Shown piece after piece: positions 8,424 to 18,545 of a stretch of 64,000 nucleotides of DNA; within the stretch, counting starts at the first letter, position 1, and every line of letters starts with the position of its first letter. Source of the DNA: Virgibacillus indicus (lineage in GTDB: Bacteria > Bacillota > Bacilli > Bacillales > Amphibacillaceae); contig NZ_NPMS01000009.1 of assembly GCF_002266285.1 (NCBI RefSeq), positions 80,635 to 144,634 of the forward strand. Reading direction: 5' to 3'. Both the position numbers and the translations under genes were made by a program. Below the pieces are notes generated by a model. That model did no database searches and had not been told where the DNA came from. It saw nothing but the letters and a program-made list of their open reading frames with translations.

Positions 8424-9029
8424 ATGAGAATTACAAAGATACTAATAGCATTTGTTTCCCTAGTCTCTATATTCACATTGGCTGCATGTGCTGGAGGCAA
8501 TGAGGAAACGAGTCCAGATGAGGGGGCAGAGACAGAGGTAGATTCAAATACTGACGAAAATAACGATAAAGAATCTAACTCCCATGCTAATATGGATCAC
8601 TCAAGTTCAGGTGAAGTTCCTGAAGATTTAGCTGATTCAGAGGATCCAGCTTATCCTGTTGGAAGCGAAGCTATGATAAATGCAAATCATATGAAAGGCA
8701 TGGATGGGGCAGTTGCAACCATTGAAGGTGCTTATGACACAACTGTTTATGCTGTAACCTACACACCGGCAACCGGCGGAGAAAAAGTGGAAAACCATAA
8801 ATGGGTTATCCATGAAGAAATTGAGAATGCAAAAGAACAACCATATGAGCAAGGAGATGAGGTGGTTCTTGAAGCCAATCATATGGATGGTATGAAAGGA
8901 GCTGCAGCTGCAATTGACTCTGCAGAAGAAGCCACTGTCTATATGGTAAGCTATACAGATACAGAAACTGGAGAAGAAGTTGAAAATCATAAATGGGTAA
9001 CGGAGAGTGAATTAACTCCTGTTGAGTAA
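8424..9029 (+). CDS. ydhK: YdhK-family lipoprotein (DUF1541), two repeats
   Basis: ATG at 8424 follows AAGGAAGGAG; a longer frame upstream has no ribosome site. Residues 1-21 form a lipoprotein signal with lipobox LAAC. A Asp/Glu-rich linker leads to two DUF1541 repeats, each with NHMxGMxGAxAxI and a closing VENHKWV (around 90-150 and 155-200). Met/His-rich repeats and the shared CsoR operator point to extracellular copper binding or buffering; the exact role is not established. Confidence 0.85.
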   Translation: MRITKILIAFVSLVSIFTLAACAGGNEETSPDEGAETEVDSNTDENNDKESNSHANMDHSSSGEVPEDLADSEDPAYPVGSEAMINANHMKGMDGAVATIEGAYDTTVYAVTYTPATGGEKVENHKWVIHEEIENAKEQPYEQGDEVVLEANHMDGMKGAAAAIDSAEEATVYMVSYTDTETGEEVENHKWVTESELTPVE

Positions 9030-9049
9030 AGATTTCTCTCCTTACCAAA

Positions 9050-9084
9050 GGGCTGACCTGCCAATCAGGACAGCCCACTTTATT
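9050..9084 (+). terminator. Terminator of ydhK-like gene
   Basis: GGGCTGACCTG pairs with CAGGACAGCCC (one mismatch) around a 5-base loop, followed by ACTTTATTTTT. Confidence 0.75.
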
Positions 9085-9348
9085 TTTCCCTGCCAATTGA
9101 ATGGCTTAGTTCAAAGGTTCTTAGCTTCAATCCCAACGACCTCTTCAACTAAGCATTCATACGCATGCCAGGTTCACCATTTCCATAAGACCCACGGTTT
9201 TAGACCTATTTTGTACATATTTACAGTATTTCTGCGAATTATATAGTCTAAGCAATCAAAAGCTATTTTTATTGACTTACGTTCTGTAATACAGCGTTTC
9301 TTCCAATTTGTTTGGAAATTATATCTATTGTATTATTACTGATTGGTG
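9085..9348. other. Intergenic stretch without visible gene
   Basis: No supported ORF on either strand. The end of the stretch presumably contains the opuAC promoter, but I see no clear -35/-10 pair. Confidence 0.4.
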
Positions 9349-9380
9349 AGGACCTATCATGTTGGATAGTCCTTTTAAAC
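9349..9380 (+). promoter_or_regulatory. Hairpin just before opuAC-like gene
   Basis: AGGACCTATC pairs with GATAGTCCT (one bulged C), then TTTT. It ends only about 20 bp before the ribosome site, so it is either an attenuator or an mRNA-stabilising 5' hairpin. Confidence 0.4.
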
Positions 9381-9401
9381 TTGAAGGAGGAAGGATAATT
9401 G

Positions 9402-10319
9402 ATGAAATTAAAGTTATTTGGCATCACGCTCGCCCTATCTTTTTCTTTAGTCTTGACTGGCTGTGGTGGTTATGAAGCAGAAGAAGAACAGGATAATGGT
9501 AATGCGGGTGATGAGACTGCTAATCTAGGTGAAGAGTTAGAGTATACGATTACAGGAATTGAGCCTGGTGCAGGGGCAATGGGTCTTGCTCAAACCACTT
9601 TAGAGGAATATGAAAACCTAGAGGGATGGGAAGTTTTAGAAAGCTCAACTGCAGGTATGATGACCGAACTTGGTGAGGCAATTAATAACGAAGAACCTAT
9701 TATAGTAGTAGGCTGGAATCCACACTATATGTTTGCTGAATATGATCTGAAATATTTAGAGGATCCAAAGGGTACATTTGGTGAAGAAGAGAATATAAAT
9801 ACAATAACAAGAATGGGCTTAGAAGAAGACATGCCTAGTGCTTATGAAATTCTTGATCGTTTCAATTGGGAAGTAGAAGATATGGAAGGGATCATGCTTG
9901 AAGCACAAGATGTTTCCATGGAGGAAGCAGCAAGTGCTTGGGTAGAGGATAATCAAGACAAGGTAAATGAATGGACTGAGGGTGTAGAGCCAGTAGATGG
10001 AAAAGAAATCGAACTAGTATTAACCCCCTGGGATTCAGAACGTGCTTCTGGTGAAGTGATGAAACTTGTATTGGAAGAACAAGGGTTCCAAGTAACATTA
10101 ACACCTGTCGATCCGGCTATTGTGTTCCAGGCAATAGCAAACGGCGAGGCCGACGCTTCACTTGCTCCATGGCTGCCAATAACACATGGTTCTTTCTATG
10201 AAGATTACAAGGAGGACATTGTTGATTTAGGGCCAAACTTACAAGGTACAATAATTGGTTTGACTGTACCTGAATATATGGACATTGATTCCATTGAGGA
10301 TTTACAGCCAAAAGAATAA
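9402..10319 (+). CDS. opuAC: Glycine betaine-binding lipoprotein OpuAC-like
   Basis: A 305-residue protein with lipobox LTGC. After an acidic linker it is collinear with B. subtilis OpuAC, including the domain order that is permuted relative to ProX. The aromatic ligand cage is visible: GWNPHYMF, TPWDSE and APWLP each supply one Trp, with the matching IEPGAGAMGL and DPAIVFQAIA segments. It should capture glycine betaine or proline betaine for an OpuA-type importer. No opuAA/opuAB lies beside it, so it must use a transporter elsewhere or be an orphan. A terminator follows at once. Confidence 0.88.
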   Translation: MKLKLFGITLALSFSLVLTGCGGYEAEEEQDNGNAGDETANLGEELEYTITGIEPGAGAMGLAQTTLEEYENLEGWEVLESSTAGMMTELGEAINNEEPIIVVGWNPHYMFAEYDLKYLEDPKGTFGEEENINTITRMGLEEDMPSAYEILDRFNWEVEDMEGIMLEAQDVSMEEAASAWVEDNQDKVNEWTEGVEPVDGKEIELVLTPWDSERASGEVMKLVLEEQGFQVTLTPVDPAIVFQAIANGEADASLAPWLPITHGSFYEDYKEDIVDLGPNLQGTIIGLTVPEYMDIDSIEDLQPKE

Positions 10320-10327
10320 CAATATTT

Positions 10328-10370
10328 AAGGGTCAGATTAGCTTGTATAAAGTGATCTGGCCCTTTTTTA
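10328..10370 (+). terminator. Terminator of opuAC-like gene
   Basis: AAGGGTCAGAT pairs with ATCTGGCCCTT (wobble/mismatch) and is followed by six T. Confidence 0.75.
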
Positions 10371-10434
10371 ATTTGTACATTTTCATATCTTTAAAATGAT
10401 TTGCCAATTGTAAAAAAATGATTTAAATGAAAAA

Positions 10435-11085
10435 TTACTTCATATAATCTTCAACTAATTCAAAGCATCTTTCTTCTGTCAGATTGTTTTCGACCCTTAC
10501 ATATTCATATTGTTCCATTGTACCGCCTTCATATTTAAGGGATGCCTCTTTTGCAGTATGATCCCGGTAATCTAACCATTCGCGCTGTTCTATTCTTAGT
10601 AGATCCATTTCTTCTTTTGTAAGCTGATTCTCTAGAACCCCATAAATTTCATTTAGCAATCCATCCAAGATATCGTATGCATCTCCTTCTACCTTTTTCA
10701 AGGCGAATGTTGTGTCGTCTATCGGATTTTTTCGCATCTCTTCCACTTTATTTTTAGCATCGTTTAGTTTCTTGAGATACTCTTCCTTCAGACTAGCTGT
10801 AATATTAGTATCCGGATTTTCTTCTTTTGCGGTAACATCGTTTGATGTATCCACTTTTTCATTTGCATTATTATCACCAGAATCACTGTTATCTGTTTCA
10901 GTCATGTCTGTGTTTGAAGCATTTTCTGTACCAGAAGAATCGTCATTTGCATTTTCAGATGAACTATTTTGTGACGGCTTATCAATCGCAGCACTTGAAC
11001 CATCAGAAGAGCTTTCACAAGCTGCCAATAAAATAATCAATACTGCTGTTAACATTCCTATCAAAAATTTACGATTAGTTTGCAT
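10435..11085 (-). CDS. Lipoprotein with LprI-type (DUF1311) domain
   Basis: A 216-residue lipoprotein: hydrophobic signal and lipobox LAAC, then a Ser/Asn/Asp/Glu-rich linker to about residue 100. The C-terminal domain has the DUF1311 pattern QLTKEEMDLLRIEQREWLDY then EGGTMEQYEY and ERCFELVEDY. DUF1311 is the domain of the lysozyme inhibitor LprI, so an envelope role is likely. Lysozyme inhibition by Bacillaceae members is not demonstrated to my knowledge. Single gene with its own ribosome site (GAAAGGCTG). Confidence 0.8.
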   Translation of the reverse strand: MQTNRKFLIGMLTAVLIILLAACESSSDGSSAAIDKPSQNSSSENANDDSSGTENASNTDMTETDNSDSGDNNANEKVDTSNDVTAKEENPDTNITASLKEEYLKKLNDAKNKVEEMRKNPIDDTTFALKKVEGDAYDILDGLLNEIYGVLENQLTKEEMDLLRIEQREWLDYRDHTAKEASLKYEGGTMEQYEYVRVENNLTEERCFELVEDYMK

Positions 11086-11168
11086 TAAAATTCAGCCTTT
11101 CTTCTTCTGTAATCTAGGTTTAAAAGCATGAGTTGCCTTGAATGCATCAGCACAATTTAGTTACGTTT

Positions 11169-11693
11169 CTAAACCAATACGTCATTTTGAAAATAATCAT
11201 TCTGAAACGCACTCATAATGACTGCATTATGATAGCTGCCCTTGACAAAGTATTCATCCTTTAACACAGCTTCTGTATTAAAGCCTGATTTATTATAGAC
11301 ATGAATGGCCTTTTCATTTATTTCATCGACAGTCAAGTATAGTTTATGAAGATTTAATATCCTGAAAGCATAATCCATTGCGAGTCTCGTTGCCTGGCCT
11401 GCATAGCCAAACCCCTGATGAGCCGGATCGATCATGATCGCAAATTCTGCTTTACGATGAATCGGATCAATTGAATAAAGACCAACAAAACCGAGCTGCT
11501 CCTTATTCTTTTTCAAAATAAATAAGCGCATATGATCACTGTCTTTATTCTTCATATATTTTTCTTCCAGATCTGCTTTTGATTGGTAAGGTTCATCAAA
11601 CCAAAAGGACATGATAGTTGGATCGTTCATTAAACCGTGAACAAACTCTAAATCTTCTTTTTCCATAGCTTTTAATTCCAGTTGACTAGACAT
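11169..11693 (-). CDS. speG: Spermidine/spermine N-acetyltransferase SpeG-like
   Basis: A 174-residue GNAT enzyme. Start ATG at 11693 has GGAGGAAACGAAA in front; the upstream ATG at 11714 has none. It follows E. coli SpeG over most of its length: SFWFDEPY near residue 30, HRKAEFAIMI, acetyl-CoA loop QGFGYAGQAT, then LNLHKLYLTVDEINEKAIHVY. SpeG acetylates polyamines to prevent toxicity. Other GNAT substrates remain possible. Confidence 0.85.
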   Translation of the reverse strand: MSSQLELKAMEKEDLEFVHGLMNDPTIMSFWFDEPYQSKADLEEKYMKNKDSDHMRLFILKKNKEQLGFVGLYSIDPIHRKAEFAIMIDPAHQGFGYAGQATRLAMDYAFRILNLHKLYLTVDEINEKAIHVYNKSGFNTEAVLKDEYFVKGSYHNAVIMSAFQNDYFQNDVLV

Positions 11694-11928
11694 TTTCGTT
11701 TCCTCCACAATCATTCAAAGTTACATACTTCATTTATTATTTTAAGTCTATTATCCACGATTGACATACGGCAAATCAAGGGAAAAAACGCCGCTTCAGG
11801 TTTTATTTCAATTTTGGGGACAATCCAATTGTTTGTTCGTTTTTATATTCCTGGTCAATCGATTTTAAAATTATTGAAGGAAAATGACGATTTTTGTCGA
11901 AAGCAGTAAATAAAGGAGGAATTTTTGC

Positions 11929-12975
11929 ATGAAAAAACAACTAGTATCCATCGCATTAACTGGCACTATACTTGCAGGAGGATCCTTTGCTGACATGGCT
12001 TTCGTTCAAGCAGCAGGAAATGGGCCGGATTATCAAGGACATGAGACGATTAATACGTCGATTCTCCATACATACAGCGAGATGGTGGATTACCTTGAGA
12101 AGCAAGAAAAAAAGCAGACTTATATGGAATTGGAGGTCATTGGCAAAACCGTCAAAGGACGGGATATGCATCTGGTGAAATATATGCAAAACCCGAAAAA
12201 TCCGACGATCCTATATATCACTCAGCAGCATGGTGATGAAGCATTGACAACGGAAGGGGCTTTGGATTTCATCAAGCAGCTTGGCACGGGGAAGACAAAA
12301 GGTATTTTAGAAAATGTGAATATCCTGTTTATCCCGATGTATAATGCGGACGGGGCCATGGGAGATGTGAATTACGAGTTAGAAGATTACGCAGCAAGCG
12401 GGGATCGGCATCTTACCCGCTTGAATGCAAACGGGGCAGATTTAAATCGTGACCACGAAGAGAAAACGCAGCCAGAAACACAGGCACTTCATAACAATGT
12501 ATTGCAAAAATACGATATAGATTACATGATTGACCTCCACCATCAAGGAGCTCAATGGGTAAAAGACGGAAAATATGTTTCCGGCGCTATCTTCCCATCA
12601 CATCCTGACCATACAGCCCCTGAGGTTTTACAAGGTTCCAAACAGTTAGGCGCTGTTGTCTATGATGCCATCGAGCCAAAAGGCTGGGGACACCTTGCTA
12701 ATTATGCAGGAAAAGGTTCTGCTTACGATAACGGTATCAGCGTTTACGGACTTGCCCATGACTATGGTATTTCCACCCTGTTATTCGAAATGCGGGGCAC
12801 AGCCGATAACGCCAACGACTTCGAAGTATTGGGCCAAAAAAGTAATGGTTACCTGAAAAAACAGGCAGTAATTGCCATGGATTCGGCAGCAAGAGCAGTT
12901 GCAGATGGAACAATTAATGAGAAAGATATTTCTTTCTGGGATGACTTGCCAGTTCAGGAAGAGCGGCCATATTAA
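11929..12975 (+). CDS. Secreted M14-family zinc carboxypeptidase
   Basis: A 348-residue protein with a Sec signal (MKKQLVSIALTGTILAGGS, cleavage near AQAA). Zinc ligands fit M14: HGDE (HxxE) at about residue 102, the second His in DLHHQG, and the catalytic Glu in LLFEMRG. NRDHEE supplies the substrate-binding Asn-Arg. It probably trims peptides outside the cell or in the wall. Ribosome site AAAGGAGGAA; a strong terminator follows, so it is monocistronic. Confidence 0.87.
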   Translation: MKKQLVSIALTGTILAGGSFADMAFVQAAGNGPDYQGHETINTSILHTYSEMVDYLEKQEKKQTYMELEVIGKTVKGRDMHLVKYMQNPKNPTILYITQQHGDEALTTEGALDFIKQLGTGKTKGILENVNILFIPMYNADGAMGDVNYELEDYAASGDRHLTRLNANGADLNRDHEEKTQPETQALHNNVLQKYDIDYMIDLHHQGAQWVKDGKYVSGAIFPSHPDHTAPEVLQGSKQLGAVVYDAIEPKGWGHLANYAGKGSAYDNGISVYGLAHDYGISTLLFEMRGTADNANDFEVLGQKSNGYLKKQAVIAMDSAARAVADGTINEKDISFWDDLPVQEERPY

Positions 12976-12985
12976 TTTCAATGAT

Positions 12986-13019
12986 AAGGAGTAATCCAAC
13001 TTGGATTGCTCCTTTTTTT
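12986..13019 (+). terminator. Terminator of M14 gene
   Basis: AAGGAGTAATCC pairs with GGATTGCTCCTT; seven T follow. Confidence 0.85.
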
Positions 13020-13400
13020 AGCGGTTAAGAAAGTTATAACTACTTTCTTACTGCAAGTGCATAAGGAACACTTCAAACCTTTAACATTGCAGGTGAAAAT
13101 TACTTTTCATCGAACTAAGGACTTCGCCATTAAAGCTTGCGATCCGGGCTTCTAGGAAAGCAAAATACGCTTATCAAGAATCCCTTTAGCGATAAGCCAA
13201 GTTTTCTAAATATTAATAGCCCACTCCCATTTAAATATTGACATTAATTTATTTGAAACTGAATAAAGTTGACGCTAATAAAGGATATTAAAGTTAGTAC
13301 GTTTTTATTGAAAAGTTTTTGATGCTGCTCCCTTATCTGCTATTGGAAAATAAACCCATGAGGGGGTGTCATAAATGAGTAAAGAGGATGAAACTATATT
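13020..13400. other. Upstream region of the BCCT gene
   Basis: Contains a small AAGAAAGT/ACTTTCTT inverted repeat (13027-13049) and TTGACA near 13238 without an obvious -10. At 13376 an ATG after AGGGGGTGTCATAA starts a 9-codon frame (MSKEDETIL) that ends in an ATGA overlap with the BCCT start, which looks like a translational-coupling leader. Confidence 0.4.
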
Positions 13401-14975
13401 ATGAGAGAAAAAAGAAAACAATTTTCCAATGTATTCACTTACGCGTCAATCGTTGTCGGAATACTAGTATTTCTAGGCTCTGTTTTTCCTGATCAATTTG
13501 GTAAAACCTCTGGTGCTGTTGGTACATGGGTTACGGACACGTTCGGCTGGTATTATATGACACTTTTTACGTTGATTTTATTTTTTTGTATATTTTTAGG
13601 TTTTAGTCCAATCGGTAAACTCAAACTGGGTAAACCAAATGATAAACCTGAGTTTAGAACGATATCATGGTTAACCATGCTGTTTAGTGCTGGGATGGGG
13701 ATTGGGTTAGTGTTTTATGGCTCATCTGAACCAATTTCACATTACCTGGCACCACCTACTGCTGATCCGGAAACAAAAGCAGCTTTGGCCGAAGCAATGA
13801 GATCAACGTTTCTGCACTATGGATTTCATCCTTGGGCTGTATATGGTATTGTAGCACTCGCGTTAGCTTATTCACAGTTTAGAAAAGGTGAAGTTGGTTT
13901 AATATCTAAAACATTACGACCTATTTTAGGAGATAAAGTAGATGGTCCTGTCGGTAATGTTGTTGATGTGTTATCCGTATTCGCAACAATTATTGGAGTA
14001 GCTGTTTCTTTGGGTGTAGGAGCAATGCAAATCAATGGAGGCTTGAACTACCTATTCGGTATCCCGAGCAACCAGCTTGTCCAAGGCATTATCATCGCCG
14101 TTGTTACTGTGTTGTTCTTGTATAGTGCCTAGAGTGGATTAAGTAAAGGCATCCAGTATTTAAGCAATTTAAATATGATCCTGGCAGGTCTGTTGTTTGC
14201 TGCTGTCTTAATTTTGGGTCCAACTTTACTTATTCTCAATATGATGACAAGTTCGACTGGTGATTATTTTAATACATTATTATTCAATAGTTTAGATGTA
14301 GCTCCGTTAAACGAACAAAAACATGAGTGGATGCAGTCTTGGACTATATATTATTGGGGCTGGTGGATGAGCTGGAGTCCATTTGTAGGTATATTTATTG
14401 CAAGAATTTCACGTGGCAGGTCCATCCGGGAATTTGTCTTTGCGGTATTGCTCGTTCCAACCTTTGTGAGTATATTTTGGTTTAGCGCATTTGGCCTCAC
14501 AGGAGTTGAAGTGGGACAAAGCGTACCAGAAATATTTGAAATGCCACCTGAAACTCAGTTATTTGGTATTCTCAATGAACTGCCTTTAAGTATCATTTTA
14601 TCTGTTATTACGTTGGCACTTATATCATCTTTTTTTATCACTTCTGCCGATTCTGCGACATTTGTTTTAGGCATGCAGACTGCTTTCGGAACTTTACGTC
14701 CTGCAGGTTTTGTAAAAATTGTATGGGGCTTATCTTTATCAGCAATCGCATATGTATTGCTTTTAGCAGGTGGAGAAACTGGCTTAAATGCATTACAATC
14801 CGCAGCAATTATATCAGCATTGCCATTTAGTGTAGTGGTAATATTGATGGCAGTAGCATTTTACAAAGATGCCAATAAGGAAAGAAAGTACTTAGGTTTA
14901 ACAATTACTCCAGACAAAAAAAGAATGAAAGAATATATTGATCAAACAAATAATGCTCAAGATAAAAGAAGCTAA
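13401..14975 (+). pseudogene. BCCT-family betaine/choline/carnitine transporter, one internal stop
   Basis: About 524 codons in a single frame, broken by TAG at 14130-14132. The sequence around it reads YSA[stop]SGLSKGIQ, where relatives have a Trp or another residue (TGG to TAG fits). Typical BCCT features are present: about twelve membrane segments, GMGIGLVFYGSSEP in helix 3, and WWMSWSPFVGIFIARISRGR, the BCCT signature. These are sodium-coupled uptake systems for osmoprotectants. A downstream ATG at 14175 is inside the membrane core and would not make a useful protein. Either a recent null allele or a sequencing error. Confidence 0.87.
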
Positions 14976-15038
14976 TAATGGACAGCATCTGCATTTCCCA
15001 ATAGAAGAATTGTTCCGTTGATGTTTTATTCAAAAATA

Positions 15039-15070
15039 CTGATGCTTTTCCATCCCTGGAAAAGCATCAG
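15039..15070. terminator. Bidirectional terminator
   Basis: CTGATGCTTTTCCA and its complement form a perfect 14-bp stem with a TCCC loop between the convergent BCCT and anti-sigma genes. Confidence 0.8.
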
Positions 15071-15081
15071 TTAAAGTAGAC

Positions 15082-16500
15082 TTAATGCCATTCAATTGAA
15101 TCAACAAACATGTTTAATCTTTGTATATACACACCACCATTATAATCATGTCTGTCTGCATGTTTATGTTGGTAATACCATTCGCCGTTAGCCTCGAATA
15201 ATTGGATATATCCATCTACGAACGCTTCCGCATCTTGGTATGAGTAATGGTGAGGAATAGGACCATCTGACTCTTTATAATAGGAAAGATCTATGTCAAG
15301 GGCTTCAAACATGATCTCTTTTCCCTTCTCTATCGGGAAGCCATCTTTAAGCTTACCAAAAGAATAGAAACTATTTTCCGAAACATTCGGCTCTGTAAAA
15401 CGCAATTCAATAAAATAATCATGTTCTATCCGTTGTATGTCAGTGTTCTTTGGAAGATAACCTGTTAGACCTAATTCATTATTTTCGTATAACTCAACCT
15501 CGACTTGTTCCACTCCTGATGCACCGACTTGAAGAATAACATCTTTTTCCACAGGTCTCTCGTACACAGGATGATTTTCCCCTTCAGATCCATGGATATC
15601 GAGTGGTGGATTACCTGTATACATAAAAGTAAAGAATATTATAGAATTATTCCAGCTATCGTCATCATCATAAGAAAATTCTGATGTGAAAATCATCGGA
15701 TAACCAAACAATTCAGACACATACATTTCCATAAATTGACCACTTTCGCCATTATAAAATGCTGTCATCTCAGTATTCTCTTTATCAAATGGCACAACAT
15801 TTGGATATGAAAATGAAACCTCGCGATTCATGCTTATATTTTCTACAAACTCATCTACGGGAATGGCAGTCCCTTCCGTTTTTTTAAAGTCAGCTGTCAA
15901 CTCTTGAATGCGGGTATCGAATGCTTCCTGCGCATGTGCTTTATCGAAAAGCAGAAGTTTCATTTGTTCTCCATCATCACCAGTCATTTGAATCTGAAAC
16001 TCATTGTCGCCTTCCGTTTCAGAAACAGTCCAGCCGCTTGGAAGATGAACCTCAATTTTTCCATTAAAAATTTTTTGTGTTGGCATTGAATTTAAATCGT
16101 TATAGTTAAAAGCAGGTCTATTCAGTGCTTTATCTAATAAATCAATGTCATTCACTTCATCTTGATCATTAGTTTTTATTGCATCTGACTCTGTATCTTT
16201 ATTTTCTTCGCTGCCTATCTCAGCATTTCCACCAGCCCCTGACTGATTACTGTCTATTATTCCAGTATTAAGAAACAACAGCACTGAAATTCCTGCAGCA
16301 GCCGCTCCAGCAATAATTCCAGGAATTTTCCTGCCATATTTACGAGACTTCTCGCTCATTCCACGTTTACCCTCCCCATCCTTTAGACCTTTTTGAAAAG
16401 CGTGTAGGCTTTTCTCGCGTGCCTCTTCGGAAACCTTCATCCCCTTCTGTTTCCTCAACGAATCGAGCAACTCATCTTCCCTTTCATTAAACTTATTCAT
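15082..16500 (-). CDS. Membrane-anchored protein, probable anti-sigma factor for the adjacent ECF sigma
   Basis: A 472-residue protein. The cytoplasmic N-terminus (about 57 residues, charged, DELLDSLRKQKG) precedes one membrane helix (IPGIIAGAAAAGISVLLFLN). About 390 residues lie outside, starting with an acidic linker and containing a beta-rich domain. It overlaps the sigma gene by 8 bp (ATGAATTATGA), the usual arrangement of sigma/anti-sigma pairs. There is no visible zinc-binding HxxxCxxC motif, so the anti-sigma role is inferred from topology and position. The large external domain would be the signal sensor. Confidence 0.65.
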   Translation of the reverse strand: MNKFNEREDELLDSLRKQKGMKVSEEAREKSLHAFQKGLKDGEGKRGMSEKSRKYGRKIPGIIAGAAAAGISVLLFLNTGIIDSNQSGAGGNAEIGSEENKDTESDAIKTNDQDEVNDIDLLDKALNRPAFNYNDLNSMPTQKIFNGKIEVHLPSGWTVSETEGDNEFQIQMTGDDGEQMKLLLFDKAHAQEAFDTRIQELTADFKKTEGTAIPVDEFVENISMNREVSFSYPNVVPFDKENTEMTAFYNGESGQFMEMYVSELFGYPMIFTSEFSYDDDDSWNNSIIFFTFMYTGNPPLDIHGSEGENHPVYERPVEKDVILQVGASGVEQVEVELYENNELGLTGYLPKNTDIQRIEHDYFIELRFTEPNVSENSFYSFGKLKDGFPIEKGKEIMFEALDIDLSYYKESDGPIPHHYSYQDAEAFVDGYIQLFEANGEWYYQHKHADRHDYNGGVYIQRLNMFVDSIEWH

Positions 16501-17050
16501 AATTCATCACCCCCGGCTGGATTTGTTCCAAAAGTGCCTTTCTGGCTCGATGTTGCAAAGCCTTCACGGAAAGTGTCGTTTTCCCCATAATATTAGCCGT
16601 TTCTTTAATGGAAAAACTTTCGATAAACCTCAACTGAAGAACCATACGATAGTGATCTGGCAGTTTTTCGAGGGTAAACATGACCTCATCCACATCCAAT
16701 TCCCGCAGAACTGCATTCTCAGCTGATTCTTCACTGCCTGTCATCGAATCTAAGATGGTCTGATTCATTGAAATAGAATTATTCCTTTTTTTATTCTTTC
16801 TATAATAATCAATGATGACATTCCGGGTTATTCTAAAAATCCACGTCTCAAAGGACGATCTCCCTCTAAATGTATGAAGCCCGCTTGCTGTCTTATAAAA
16901 AACATCCTGCAGCAGTTCCTCCGAATCATGATAGTTACTTGTTTGCATGAAAATATAATTAAAAATACGATCAACATATCGGCCATGCAGCTTTTCGATT
17001 GCTGATTGGTCACCTTCAAGAACCTGATGTATAAGCTCGTGGTCCTCCAT
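16493..17050 (-). CDS. ECF RNA polymerase sigma factor
   Basis: A 185-residue sigma-70 family protein of ECF type. Region 2 includes YHDSEELLQDVFYKT and FETWIFRITRNVIIDYYRK; region 4 is RMVLQLRFIESFSIKETANIM...TTLSVKALQHRARKAL. AGGAGGGGGAATAA precedes the ATG. It is the first gene of a two-gene operon with the membrane protein downstream. Its regulon is not visible from the window. Confidence 0.93.
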   Translation of the reverse strand: MEDHELIHQVLEGDQSAIEKLHGRYVDRIFNYIFMQTSNYHDSEELLQDVFYKTASGLHTFRGRSSFETWIFRITRNVIIDYYRKNKKRNNSISMNQTILDSMTGSEESAENAVLRELDVDEVMFTLEKLPDHYRMVLQLRFIESFSIKETANIMGKTTLSVKALQHRARKALLEQIQPGVMNYE

Positions 17051-17345
17051 TTATTCCCCCTCCTGTTTCTCTCTCATAATGATAGACGTTGGATAAAAAA
17101 TAAGGATTCTCTTATTCTTTATTTTCTTATCCCACCCAAAATAAAAAAGGCAACCTTTAATGATCACCTTTCATTTCCTGACTATTTAAATCGACTAATC
17201 GAAAAATGAGAAATATCAACATCATTTATATATTCAATGGTATCACCCACTTTTATCATCGTTTAGTCGGACCTCAACTGCCTTTTCCATTTGGGCATCA
17301 TTCCTTCTTGAATAAATGCACACTATCATTGCATAAAGAATGATC

Positions 17346-18545
17346 CTAATTCACATATAAATGCAAAATACCTTCCTGCTTCTTATACCTTCCGTTTATA
17401 ACTCCGATACCATCAACAGTCAGTGAATCACTATTCTCAATGGGATTATCCTTTAAATTCAAATGTAATTTAGTTATATTTAGAAGTCCTCCATTACAAT
17501 ATGCTATAGCAGGCTGCTGAATAAAATAGTCTTTATTGTTCATTCTTACTTTTATAAAGTTCTTATGTAAAAGCTTATCTTTAAATGAAACGATATTCAT
17601 CGGGTCAAAAGCTTTCACAGTTATTTCACCTTCAATATATAAAGTAATACCTGCTTGCTGCTCAAAGTTCTCAATTTGTTTTTTCCTATTTTGTCTAACC
17701 AGATTAATTGCTTCCTCTGTTTCAGCGCTTATTGTCACGTCAGCTATTTTTCCATAGTTATCGGAAAATTGTTTTAACATATCGTATAGCGTTTCTTCTT
17801 TGTTCCAAAAACTTCCCTTCCAATCTGGCAAAAAGTCATCAAGCAATAAACACATAGCCAAACCTGAACTAAAACAACTCTTCCGTATATCTGATGTTGA
17901 TTCATATTTGTCTATAAGGTCCTGTCCGTATTTCTTTAAAATGGCATTGTATTCTAACGTGCTTTTTTCAGCATAAGCCTTTAGCTCAATATACCACGCT
18001 GGTCCTTCTATTGTTTCAACTAATTTTTCGTATAATATATAGTCATTGTTATTGGCAGCTCTTTTTTCTCTTAAGGCAATGAACGTATTAAGATAGTTTT
18101 TCTTTTTAATAGAATTTTTTTCTAACATTGCGCGATAAAGCATCGCTCTTTCCTGACTCCGCAATTCCACATTTTCTTTTAATAATGGATAACTTATTCC
18201 CTTCAATTCATTTGGAAACCTTTTTTCCCCCTGAAGATATTGAAATCCATGAAATAACTCGTGTACTAAGATAGAATATAATCCTTCGTAGTCGCCATAT
18301 AATTTCAGGTCTGCAATTGCGGTTGGATATTCTTCATACATAATTAGTGTACAACCATTAAATTGTTCATCCCGCTTTAAGGTTTGAAAATTATTTTGTT
18401 GATTACTTTTGAATTTCGGATGATTGAATAAGTAAACCCGGCTGCTGTCATAAAAGGCGAATGCAACCGATTTAAAACCTGGCCAATAATTTTCTAAATT
18501 TACTTCTTCCAAGTCTTGGAAAATTCTACTAAGATACGCTGCCAT
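17346..18545 (-). CDS. HExxH zinc-metalloprotease-like protein, 399 aa
   Basis: Residues 93-102 read LVHELFHGFQ, a HExxH zinc motif, and EGPAWYIE about 90 residues later could supply the third ligand in gluzincin style. There is no signal peptide or membrane helix, so it is probably cytosolic. The C-terminal 100 residues are beta-rich (GIGVINGRYKKQEGILHLYV). I do not recognise a named family. AGGGGCTG precedes the ATG. Monocistronic. Confidence 0.6.
   Translation of the reverse strand: MAAYLSRIFQDLEEVNLENYWPGFKSVAFAFYDSSRVYLFNHPKFKSNQQNNFQTLKRDEQFNGCTLIMYEEYPTAIADLKLYGDYEGLYSILVHELFHGFQYLQGEKRFPNELKGISYPLLKENVELRSQERAMLYRAMLEKNSIKKKNYLNTFIALREKRAANNNDYILYEKLVETIEGPAWYIELKAYAEKSTLEYNAILKKYGQDLIDKYESTSDIRKSCFSSGLAMCLLLDDFLPDWKGSFWNKEETLYDMLKQFSDNYGKIADVTISAETEEAINLVRQNRKKQIENFEQQAGITLYIEGEITVKAFDPMNIVSFKDKLLHKNFIKVRMNNKDYFIQQPAIAYCNGGLLNITKLHLNLKDNPIENSDSLTVDGIGVINGRYKKQEGILHLYVN

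Noticed and set aside
14175..14975. Second independent transporter gene after the BCCT stop
   Set aside because: The frame is continuous with the upstream part and the ATG at 14175 is inside the membrane core without a ribosome site; it is the same gene.
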